From Anaeromyces robustus (taxonomy: Eukaryota > Neocallimastigomycota > Neocallimastigomycetes > Neocallimastigales > Neocallimastigaceae), in the NCBI GenBank assembly GCA_002104895.1, contig MCFG01000066.1:167501-202500 (forward strand): 35,000 bases of DNA, in the 5' to 3' direction. The stretch's first letter is position 1, and each line of letters starts with the position of its first letter. Positions 15,771-33,209 of the stretch are shown here, in pieces. The notes below the pieces were generated by a model. That model saw only the letters and a program-made list of their open reading frames with translations. It made no database searches and had not been told where the DNA came from. A program made the translations under genes and the position numbers.

Positions 15771-17211
15771 TTTTTTTTTTTTTTTTTTTTTTTTGAATAA
15801 ATATTTAATCATAAAATAATTTTCCTTTGTTTTCTAATATATATTTATCTTCTACTTTATTACTTTATATATTGAATTATAAAAATGAAAATCATAAAAA
15901 AAATAAATTTAACATTTGAATTCGAATTATTTTATTCTTAAGAATTATAAAAACGTTATTTTATTAATAGAGTTATTTTTCCTAATGAATTATTATTTAA
16001 TATAGGATTTAATAATTCCTGGTACAATAATTTCCATATATATTAAAAATTTTTTAGTTAAGATATATTGGTTTATATAAATATGAAAAAATAAACCTAA
16101 AAAAAAAAAATAAAAAAAAAAATTTGACTATATTTTAAAGTTTTATTTTTATGGAAACATATGAATAAATTTTTTAAAAAAAAATTCTTTTTATTATTCA
16201 TAATACTGTACATTTTTATTTAAAAAATTATTAGTCAAAATGTTGCTTTTAATTTATACATTTTAACTTTATACATTGTAATGCATATAAAGATTTTGAA
16301 GATATATAAGGAATTTATAAAAAAATAAGAATTTAATAAAAATAATAATACGATAAATAATAAATCTGAATATGATGATGTAGTATGCTTTAAATTAAAT
16401 GAAAATATAATAATAATAATAAACAGTTTAATAAAAGAATATAAATATATAATAATTTAAAGAAATACCGTTTCAATATTTAATCATTTAAAAAATAATA
16501 AACTATTAATAAGCTATTTATTAATAGTTTAATCGCTTTAATAAAATTTTTATATTATATTTATAAATATAATATAGATTATTTTTATATTTTTCTATTT
16601 CAATTATCAAAAAATAATATTTATATTTATAATTTTACCCTTAATTAAAATAAATCTTACTATTTATGTATTAATATTTATTATAAAAAGAATTATTTTT
16701 GATAAGTATATATATATGAAAAAAACTAAATATTATTATTTTTATATTTCACATTTTTATTCTTTATTTTTTTTTTATGGAAATAATTTATATTAATTTG
16801 TATCATAACATGATTTTAGTTGTTCTTGTAAATATAATTAATTTTTGTTAAACTTTTATAAATTTTCTCTCTCTTTACTATTTTTTGTTGTAATAAATAT
16901 ATAAATATATATATTTTTTAAAATTTTATAAATTTTTAAACTTTTAATATTTAATATTTTTAGTTATGTAATTTTTTCTACATATATATTTATTTATATA
17001 TTTAATAATAAAGGTATAATTGTTTATTAATTTAATTACAAATAATATAATAACTATAATTAAATTAATACCAAATGAAGTTATTTACCTATAAATAAAT
17101 AACTCTATTTCTAATATGAAAAATAAAAATACTAATTAGATAAATAATTAAAATAATACTAATAAGTATAATGTTGATATAATAAGTAATTGAAATAAGA
17201 ATTATTTAAAC
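15771..17211. other. Intergenic region between receptors A and B
   Basis: About 1.4 kb of A/T-rich DNA and no gene. It starts with a poly-T tract (15771-15794) directly upstream of the start codon of receptor A, so the coding-strand leader has a poly-A run next to the ATG. It serves as the promoter side of A and the 3' side of B. I see no receptor remnants in it. Confidence 0.6.
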
Positions 17212-20538
<3,327 letters not shown>

Positions 20539-22119
20539 TTTTAATAATTTGTTTATATATATATATCATAAAAATCTTGTTTTTTTTTTATTTTTTAGTG
20601 AATTTCTTTTTATTTTTAAAAATATTATAAAAAATCGATAATTTAAAATATAAAAAAATTATATAAAAATATTAACATTAGATAATATATATATTTTTCA
20701 ATTTTTTAATGGTATTATATAAACATAAAAAATCATAAAAACTCATATTAAATATTTTTTTTATAAAATATTATATCCACATTAAATCTTTTTAATATTA
20801 AGCATTTAGCTTTAACTATAAAATATTCCTTATTAATCAATAATATATTAATGATAAAAAAGAAATAAAATTAAGATTAAATCGAATATATTTTTTATAT
20901 AACTTTAATGCTTTTGAAATTATTATATTTTTAAAAAAATTATTATTTTAACTATTACTTTTTTTACTTAACTTTTATTTTACTATTTTTTATATATTTA
21001 ATTTTAGTACTTATCAATACAGAATAATAAATATATTACTTTATTAAAGCTATTAAATTTTAAGATAATTTAACTTAAAACAGACACAGATATTATATTT
21101 TTTTTGTATTTAAAAAAGATTTTATGATAATGTAACTCTAATTTATTTTATTTTTATAAAATTTATAACTGGAAAAATTGAAAAATATAAAATTTTTATG
21201 TTTTATAAATTAACGAGATTATGTATAAAAAAAAATATTAAAGTATATAATAAAAAAGAAATATTTTATTATTAAATATTATCATATTCGCTAAATATAA
21301 ATAAATAAAATATGCTTTTTATTAATATAAATTCTATTTATTTTTTATTATTGATTATAATAATTAATATAAAAAAACATATTATTAATTATTAATGTTT
21401 TATTTATATAGAAGTATTCTATAGTAAATTTTATATATTTAATTAATTTAAATAATAATAGTTTTCATTATTATCTCAAACCTAAAATAAATAAGACTAA
21501 TAAAAGCAATTAATAAACAAGGAAAATTAAACAAAATAGTAAAACTAATTGTTAAAATTATATATATTAAAAAAAGCTATAAGTAAAAAAAGAGGATAAT
21601 ATATAATTATAATTTTAAATCTTATTTAATCTTATTTTTAATAAGTTAAATTTTTACATATATATAAATCACATTTTAACATAATATGTTTAAATAATTA
21701 AGCAAATAATTATAATATTTTATTATTAAATAAAATTTAATATAAAATTCTAATTAATCAGTATATATAATTATATTTTATTATTAATGTTATTTCTATC
21801 AAATATTAATAAAAGTATTTTAAATATAATTTCTGATAATGATAACTTATAATTTTATGTATTGCAGACAATGTCTTGCTCGTTCAAAAACCAAAGACTA
21901 CTTGACTTATTACTTAATTTATTAAATGATATATTGTTATTATTATAATTATTAAAAGTATTTCGATTATCATAACCAATCTCATATTATTTATATTAAT
22001 ATTAGTACTTATATTATAAAATTCATTTCATTTTTAAGTTAAAGTTGAATTCATTACAGTCTTATTTATTTATAAATAAGTAAATAATGTATTTATTAAT
22101 AATATTTATTATATTTCCT
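20539..22119. other. Intergenic region between receptor B and pseudogene C
   Basis: About 1.6 kb, almost pure A/T with no long frame. A less AT-biased patch at about 21863-21925 can be read as a 25-codon plus-strand frame starting ATG TCT TGC; it has no recognisable relative in the window and may be decayed tail sequence of pseudogene C or chance. Confidence 0.55.
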
Positions 22120-23085
22120 TTTTAGAAAAGCTCTCTTATTACTCTAAATCAATATAAAAATATAATTCGATATTGAAAAATAAAACATAAGCATTCATTA
22201 ATATAATCTTTAAAATAACTAATTTTTTATAATAATAAAATCAATGAAATAATGAAATAATATCAATATATATATGTATAGATAACTGAATTTTGAAAAA
22301 TTAAGATTAATCTAAAAGATTCTCTAGCAATAATAGTAGAGCCTGATGATACTGATTATATTGATTATACAATACGATATTATAAAGTATTAATGAAGTA
22401 TGATCTTTATTAATTTTCTCAGATCTTTTTTTCATAAATGTATAAATTTTGAGGGATGTGTAGAAAAAATAAAGTTTATTATTAATATAAGATCATAATT
22501 TAATGAATAAGTATTCCGGTCAATAAATAAAAATAATTCCAAAATTATTATTATATTTTTTTTTATATATTGAAATAATACAAAATTCATCAGGTAAAAA
22601 AATATAAAGTTTTTAATAAAAAATATAGAAATTGACATTATTTCCATAAAAATAAAAATTATAATAGTATCATTTATTCTAATATATGATTTCTTATGGT
22701 CTATTTAAATATAATAAATATTTATTAAATTCTTAATTTTTTGTAAAAACATCAGAGGCTTCTTTATTATCAAAGAAATTTTTGAAATTTTTCAATTTAA
22801 TTAGCAACAATCAAAATATTTATTATTTGTTCTACTATAACGGTCTATAAAATTCATAATCTATAATTTTACTTCTTAATTTGATATATATGCTAGGATT
22901 ATTACTGGTTCTGTATCATCTTTAACTATATTCTTTTAAAATTCTTCAGAAACTAAAAAGTTAATTATTGTAATAGCAGTATTTTAATTTTCTTCACTAA
23001 TTCCTTTTATATTTACGTTATAACTAGCTATAATGGAAGGACTTGATCACCTTTGCTTGACCAAAAATTGATTTATATATTATGA
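22120..23085 (-). pseudogene. Receptor pseudogene C, decayed paralogue of A, B and D
   Basis: Read on the minus strand, pieces align with the other receptors in the correct order but with breaks. Near 23050-22900 the frame gives IASYNVNIKGISEEN and NFLVSEEF, matching SYNIGIRRKISEKN and KFLTSEEL of D, with stop codons between and after. Near 22647-22560 a helix 1 piece (MEIMSISIFFIKNFIFF) runs into an NFVLFQYIKK stretch like the helix 2 start, then jumps to FIDRNTYSLNYDL, equivalent to FVDWNIYSLYYDI after helix 5. Helices 3 and 4 and the cysteine pair are therefore gone. About 190 bases of unrelated DNA (about 22270-22465) separate this from a helix 6-7 remnant at 22250-22120 that resembles the IIAFLKK region at nucleotide level. 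No ectodomain N-terminus, signal exon or HYSTE tail is visible. It cannot encode a receptor. Confidence 0.75.
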
Positions 23086-23772
23086 TAAAAAATAAAATTT
23101 AAAATATATTATTAATATAAAATTGAAATTTAACATAAAAAAATTATATAACTATATAATATTTAATTATTTAAAATAATAATTAAATTATAAATATAAA
23201 AGATAATTACTTTTTTTAATAATTTATGCTAATAACTTAATAACTGTTAATAAACAAAAATTTAAGACCAAGAAATTTGTATAAAAATAAATGTAAAAAT
23301 ATTTTGGAAAATGTTATTTTATCATTTTATCTATATATTGTTTTGGTTTTATTTATATTATCTACTTTATTAAAAAATCTTAATATTCATTAATATATAT
23401 TCATTATATAAATGAAAAATATATATTTGTTTATTTATATAATACAATAATGTTATAATTATATAAGTACATCATATGTTTTTATATAATGAATTACATA
23501 ATTAAAAATATTTACAGTTTAAATTTCAAATTTAATATTAAATGTATGTGGACGAGATATCATTAATATATTTATAAATAAATAAATAAATTACATCTCC
23601 TCAGTACACTCTCCTGTATGTACATATATATATATATTTATTATGATTATTTATTACTGATATTAATTAGAATTAATTTATTATAAGAATATATATATTC
23701 TTAAAAAATATATTTATTGATTTATTTAGAACAAACTAAATTTTATACATATGTATACAATAATTAATTTAC
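23086..23772. other. Intergenic region between pseudogene C and receptor D
   Basis: About 690 bases of AT-rich DNA with TATA runs. A small patch at 23595-23620 (CTCCTCAGTACACTCTCCTG) is the only base-balanced part. No gene is seen. It is the 3' flank of D. Confidence 0.55.
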
Positions 23773-27129
<3,357 letters not shown>

Positions 27130-27796
27130 TTCTTTTATCTTTTAAATATTAAAGACTTTTCTTCGTAATATCCTTTAATATATTTACTTAATTATTTTTT
27201 TCAATTATTGGAAATACTGGTATGCATATAATTTTCAATATTCATTATATTAAAAAATCATTAATATTATAAAAACAAATTAAATATTAATATTAAACTA
27301 TTTATAAATTTTAAATTTTTAAATTTTCTATAGGGTTTTTCTTAAAAGAAAAACTTAAAAATATATATTTTAAATATTAAATATTATTTTTATAAAAATT
27401 TTTATATTTCAAAAATAAATTTTTTAAAAATTTTAATATGTTGATCTACTATAATTTTTATATATATTAAATATATCAATAGAATTGTATAGATCAAGAA
27501 TTCAATAAATTTTATAAAATATTAAAAGTAAAAATGTAACATAAAAAAATAGTAAAAACGAAAAAAAAAATAAGTTAAATTAAATAATATAAAAAATTTT
27601 GACATATATTTATTGAAATAAAAGAATTCTCACTTAGTTATTTAGTTATTTTTATTATATCTTCATATTAATTTAACAAAAATAAGAAAAAAGATAATAT
27701 TTATACTTAATGGTTATTAATCTTAAAAAAATCTATTTTTTGTAAAAAAAAAATTTTAAAATAATTATAAATAATAATATATCTTTTTTTTTATTA

Positions 27797-27800
27797 TTAA

Positions 27801-27849
<49 letters not shown>
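27797..27849. repeat. (ATT)n microsatellite
   Basis: About 17 perfect ATT units in intergenic DNA upstream of receptor D. Confidence 0.9.
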
Positions 27850-27917
27850 AAAATATAATATAAAAAATTTATATTTGAGAATATTATTCTTTCATGATAA
27901 AAATTAAATTGATAATA

Positions 27918-28020
27918 AGAATTTTTTGATATTCTCCTTTATTTTATTTTACTTCTTTTACTTAGTTTTTTTTTTTTTAAAAAAAAAAACTAAAAATAAA
28001 GGAGAATATCAAAAAATTCT
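27918..28020. repeat. Long inverted repeat with perfect 28-base arms
   Basis: The left arm at 27918-27945 (starting AGAATTTTTTGATATTCTCC) is the exact reverse complement of the right arm at 27993-28020. Inside, TTAG followed by T13 at 27962-27978 pairs with A11 followed by CTAA at 27979-27993. The left side has about 17 extra bases between outer and inner arms. The whole can fold into a hairpin of roughly 45 paired bases. It could be a small foldback element or a strong hairpin in a transcript; no target-site duplication is obvious. Confidence 0.8.
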
Positions 28021-28967
28021 AAGTAAAATAGGAAAATATATAAATAAGGTTAAATAATAAAATTCTTTTAATATTAATGTTTTGATTGTATATATATTGA
28101 CCTATATATTATATGTATTCATCCAAATTTTAATTTACCTAAAAATTGTTAATATATTTCTTCCATGAAAAAGAAATTCAAGATTTATAATATATATAAT
28201 TATACTTTACCTAGTTATAATTGATTATCATAATTAAAATTATTTTATATATACATTTATATAAAATTTTAAATATATACATAGTCGCTGTTCATATATT
28301 AATTCAAATTCCCTTAACTAGGTTTTTTTTATAAAAAAAAACCCTTATTATTATATATAACTTTTCTTTGAACTTGCAATTAAATAATTATTTTAACTAG
28401 AATAAGACAAACATTAATTTCATAATAATATAATAATTAAAAATCGTAATAATAAATAATAATTATTTAAAAAAATAATATATATTAATAATAATTGATA
28501 ATATAATAATTATAATAATAAAAAACAATAAAGTAATTTATTATTTAAAAAATAAAATAAAAAATATATATATATGTAATAATACAAATAAAAAAGGAGT
28601 AATTTGTAAAAAGAAAAAAAAAAGGTATTTAAATTAATTATATACATTGACATTAAAAAAATACTTATGACTAATGTTAAATTCTGAAAATGGAAATAAT
28701 TAAACAAAAAAAAAAAAATAATTATTATAATTAAAAATTAATTATCAATTAATTAATAATAATTTTATTATATATTATTAGCTATAATTATAATTTTTAA
28801 AACATTTTTGTAATATATTTAACAAAAAAAAAAAAAATATTAATAATATTAATATCTCTATAAATTTATTCTATTAATATAATATATTAATTGTCTGTAA
28901 TACTAATACTACTAATAATAATAATATCATAATCATATTATAAAATATGTTATTAAAAAAAAAGGAT

Positions 28968-29012
28968 TTTAGCATAAAAACTTTTTTTTTTAATTGTTAA
29001 ATCCTTTTTTCA
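28968..29012. repeat. Short imperfect hairpin
   Basis: A-run then GGATTTTA on the left and TTAAATCC then a T-run on the right, separated by about 20 bases. Pairing is mostly A/T with a GGATT/AATCC core. Function unknown. Confidence 0.4.
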
Positions 29013-29989
29013 ACTTTTTTTTTTTATATTAAAAAATTTAAGAAAAAAAAATATTAATAATTGTAAAATAACATAAAAAAAAAATTATAATTAAAAATAA
29101 TTAAAAATATATAATATTAATAATTAATATTATATATTAAATGTGTCACATTGTTAAAAATGACTTGGTTTTTTAAATTAAAAAAATAAATTTTTTTTTC
29201 TTTATTTTTTATCTTTTCTTAATAATTTTTTCCTATTTTCCTTTTTCTTTATTATATATAATTAAATTTTAATTAATATTATATTTAGGAGCAAAAAATA
29301 TATATATATTTAAAAATAATAATAAAAAACTAACGGTCAAAAAAAAAAAAAATAAAAAAATAAATAAATAAATAAATAAATAAATAAATACATATAAATA
29401 ATTAAATAAATAAAGATATTAAATAAAAGATTTTTTATATTATACAAATAAATAATAAAAATTTAAACATAAACTTTTATAATATAATTATTAATTATTT
29501 TTATTTATAAATTTTATTTAAATGTTTTTTTTTTTATCAAACTTATTAAAAAAAAAAAATTCTGAATAAAAATTTAGTTAATTACTGGATTATATTATTT
29601 AATATTATAAAATTGATTTTTTTTTTTTTGTTTTTTTTTTTTTGCTTTTTATAACTTTCTTTTAATTAATTATTATCTAAAATATATTAAAAAAAAAAAT
29701 TCAATAAATAATATATAAACTATAATGGCATGATATAATATCAAAACAGAATGAAATAAATCAATATGTATATATTAAAAAAAAAAAATTTCATAATTTA
29801 TAAAAAAAAATAAAAAAATATAATTTTTTTATCCTTTTATATATATGTATATTATATGATTGTAAATATTATATGTTATTAATTATAATTATTTAATATA
29901 ATTATCTATTAAAATAATTTGTTGGAATGATTTGTTATTATTTAGTAAATTCTTGATAATTTTTTTTTATGGATTATTATAAGATTCAT

Positions 29990-29990
<1 letters not shown>

Positions 29991-30022
<32 letters not shown>

Positions 30023-30039
30023 TTTTGTTCTTTTCGTTC

Positions 30040-30074
<35 letters not shown>

Positions 30075-30260
30075 TGTATGTGTGTTTTTTTGTTTTGTTT
30101 TTAATTTGTTTTGTTTTTTTGTTTTGTTTTTTTTTTTTGTTTTTTTGTTTTTGTTTTTTTTTGTTTTTTTTTTTTTGTTTTTGTTTTTTTTTTTTTTTGT
30201 TTTTGTTTTGTTTTTTGTTTTTTGTTTTTTAATTCTGTTTTTGATTTTTGTTTTCTTTTT
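29991..30260. repeat. T/G-only low-complexity tract with a (TG)n run
   Basis: Poly-T, then a (GT)n run at about 30061-30084, then about 170 bases of T-runs broken by single G (TTTTG, TTTTTG). The plus strand has almost no A or C, so the strand asymmetry is extreme. It creates overlapping false Phe/Cys/Val frames. Confidence 0.9.
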
Positions 30261-30464
30261 ATTTTAAGTTTGTATATTATTATATTTTTTGTTAGTTATT
30301 TTTTATAATTAGGTTAAAGAATATTTCTCTTTTTTAAAATATATATATAAATATTTAATAAAATAATAGAGTATACTAAAATAAATAAACAAAAAAAAAA
30401 AAAAAAAAAGAAAAATAAATAAATAAATAAATAATAATAATAACAATAATTATCATTATCATCA

Positions 30465-30500
<36 letters not shown>

Positions 30501-30715
30501 TTTTTTTTTTTTCCATTTATTTATTTATTCATTTCATTTTCTCTCCTATATATTAAAAATATCATGATTGTAATTACTTTAAAATGAAGAAAAAAATATT
30601 TATATATTAATGAAAATGTTTAAAAAATTATAAATTATATAAAACTTTTTTATATATTTCTATTTCTTTTAAATTTTATCTTATTAATTCTTCTCAAACT
30701 TAATTATAACTAATG

Positions 30716-30748
<33 letters not shown>

Positions 30749-30786
30749 TATTTCCTTTGTTTTTCCCATTCCTTTTTTATTATTAT

Positions 30787-33209
30787 TTATTCTTCTACTG
30801 TTGTTGCAGAATTTGGAGCTGAATCCGATTCTGCTTTTTTAGATATACTAACACGTTTAGCCTTCTTCTTTTTAGCTGCTTTCTTTGATGATGCTGGTTT
30901 TGAACCTAATTTTGGACTAGAAATAATAGGTTGTTGAATAGGATTTACAAATATTGGTTGGAATTGTTGAGTGAATTGAGGTACCATAACTGGTTGCATA
31001 ACAGGAGTAGATGGAGCAACCATTACAGATGGTACTAATGGACTTGCAGCTATTATTTGTTGACCCATGACTGGCATTTGAATAGCAGTTGGTAAAGGTT
31101 TTATTTGATTTATTAAAGGTGATGGGACGGCAGGCGGTATTAAAGAAGCATGTTTGGTAACTCTAGTTTTTGATGGAGATCTAGAAAATGATGATTTTTT
31201 TGTTGGTTTTTGTGGACGTGATAATGATCCAGTTGAACTTGAACGAGGTACACCTTCTTTTATAGGACTATTCGGTATTTCTGGTTTATTATCTGATTTA
31301 TTTTTAGAATTTCCACTACTTGAACCAGAAGATATACTATTAGTTTCATTATTTTTATTATTTGCATTACCTTTTATATTAGCCATTGATGCTTTAGAAC
31401 CTATTTTTTTAATTTTTGGTTTTATAATATCTTTCTTTTTATTTATTTTTCCATTCTTTTTTATATCACTTCCTCCTCCTTCAAGTATATTTAATGGTAT
31501 ATCATCATCATCTTCTTCAATTTTATCTACATTTAAATCTTCAGATGAATCATCATCATCATTTATAGTATTAACTTTTTTAGTTTCTATTTTAGTTTCT
31601 ACTTTTGTTTTAATTTTATTGTCATTATTATTATTGATATCATCATCATCATCATCATTAAGTTTTGCTTCTTTTGCTTCTTTTGCTTCTTTTTTCATTT
31701 TAACATTTTCAAGATTTCTTTCACGTAATTCTTTTAATATTTGAGCTGGAGTTTTACCTCTATTATCATTTTCATTAAAACGAGTTTCTGATCTACTTCT
31801 TTCTTGGAAAAGAGAAGTTTTCCATGATGGTTTTTCAGGTTTATCATCAAATAAATTAGAGGATGAACCATATTTATTATCTTCAAAACGATTTCTAAGA
31901 TCGTCAAATCTATTTTTTCTTTCATCATCAAATCTATTTCTTCTATCATCATCATATGTTGAATATTTATTTGAATTTGAATTTGCTGAACTTGTCCATT
32001 TATAAGTCGTAGTAGAAGAAGTCGTCGAAGTTGGTGTATATTTACTAGTATATTTATTATCATTACTACTACTAGTATATCTACTAGTATAAGTATCATT
32101 ACTATTATATCTACTAGTATAGGTATTATTATTATTATTATTGCCATATCTATCATTATAGCTAGTATATCTACTTCCATAATCATTTGAACTTGAAAAA
32201 AGACTATCTTTTTTATCTTCATTTTGTAAATATTTTGTATATATAGAATATGTTTCTTTATCATTAGATGAACTAGTTGGTGAACTATATTTTGAACTAT
32301 AATCATATTTTCTTTCTGTACTTCTATCATTTCTATCACTTCCTAATTTATAAACTCTTTTATATGATGAATCATTATTTTGATAAGTTGAACCACTTGA
32401 ATATTTACTAGTATATTTATCTATATATAATTTAATAAATATTTCATAAAAAAAAATTAGTAAAATATAATACATATACATTAAAAATTATATAAAGTAA
32501 TAAAAAAAAAAAAAAGTAAAATATTATTGTAACTATTAAAAAATTTAAAATAAAAAAGAAAAAGAAAAAGAAAAAATTATTATATCTATTAAAAAATTTA
32601 AAATAAAATAAAATAAAATAAAATAAATATATAACAGCTAATATTTATAAAATATATTTTTTTAAAATAAATAGTTATAATAAAAATAATATAACAGAGT
32701 ATATTATATATACATTTATACTATAATAAAAATAAAAATAATATTATAATATAAAAATAATAACTATTTATATAATAAAAACAAAATAATTATTTATATT
32801 ATAATAAAAAAAAAATAGAAACAAGAGTAAATTGAAATATATATTATATAATAATAATACATAATAACTAATAATAATTAAAAATTATTTTATTATATAT
32901 ATATAACTTACCAGTTGAATATTTTGAAGTATAAGTATTTCTGTCGTTTGTATCTGTTTTAAAAAAGTCATAATCATTATTACTAGAGGACTTATAACTT
33001 GAGGTATAAGATGTAGTTTTTTTATCGTCAAAAGTATCTAATATATCGTCTAATAAACTTTTTGGAGTACTAGTACTAGTTGGTGTCTTTGTAGTAGTTG
33101 ATGTTGGTGATTCGGATAAATATGCAGTAGGATCAAGTTCAGAAGCATATGTATGCTTCTGCTTTTTTAAATTTGCACTTGAACGCTTTGATTTAAAGAA
33201 AAATCCCAT
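30787..33209 (-). CDS. Ser/Asn/Lys-rich low-complexity protein, two exons
   Basis: Exon 1 is 33209-32912 and exon 2 is 32420-30787. The donor is CTG|GTAAGT and the acceptor ATATATAG, phase 1. The join is 1932 bases, 643 residues. I do not recognise the protein. It starts MGFFFKSKRSS, followed by a Thr/Ser-rich segment. YTS(K/R)Y-type repeats lie at about 90-107 and 182-227, and three RFDD/RFED repeats at about 262-279. A highly charged helical segment spans 322-353 (TPAQILKELRERN then KEAKEAKEAK), with acidic Asp runs at 354-406. A Ser-rich basic region follows, then a Pro/Gln/Val-rich segment at 527-599, a Lys cluster at 612-627 and an acidic end. There is no membrane helix or catalytic motif. 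Most of it should be disordered. A scaffold, cytoskeletal or RNA-associated role is possible but not shown. The start codon is the first ATG of an open exon and the upstream DNA is A/T only. Confidence 0.82.

Larger units (their letters stand above)
27130..30786. other. AT-rich intergenic region
   Basis: About 3.7 kb between receptor D and the Ser/Asn-rich gene. It contains a short ATT run, a long inverted repeat at 27918-28020, weaker hairpins near 28322-28345 and 28968-29012, a run of ATAA units near 29355-29390, the T/G tract at 29991-30260, and ATT runs near 30470-30500 and 30717-30748. No reading frame looks like a protein. The left end is the promoter side of D. Confidence 0.6.

Noticed and set aside
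28510-28707. 65-codon minus-strand frame
   Set aside because: Only Phe, Tyr, Leu and Ile from A/T sequence; no start context, splice partner or motif.
29969-30308. Overlapping Phe/Cys/Val-rich frames
   Set aside because: They come from the T/G low-complexity tract and have no protein-like composition.
31154-31744. 196-codon plus-strand frame
   Set aside because: Antisense of the Ser/Asn/Lys-rich gene; it exists because codon bias there avoids stops on the other strand.
31734-32339. 201-codon minus-strand frame rich in Ile and Met
   Set aside because: Shifted frame of the Ser/Asn/Lys-rich gene caused by its repeats.
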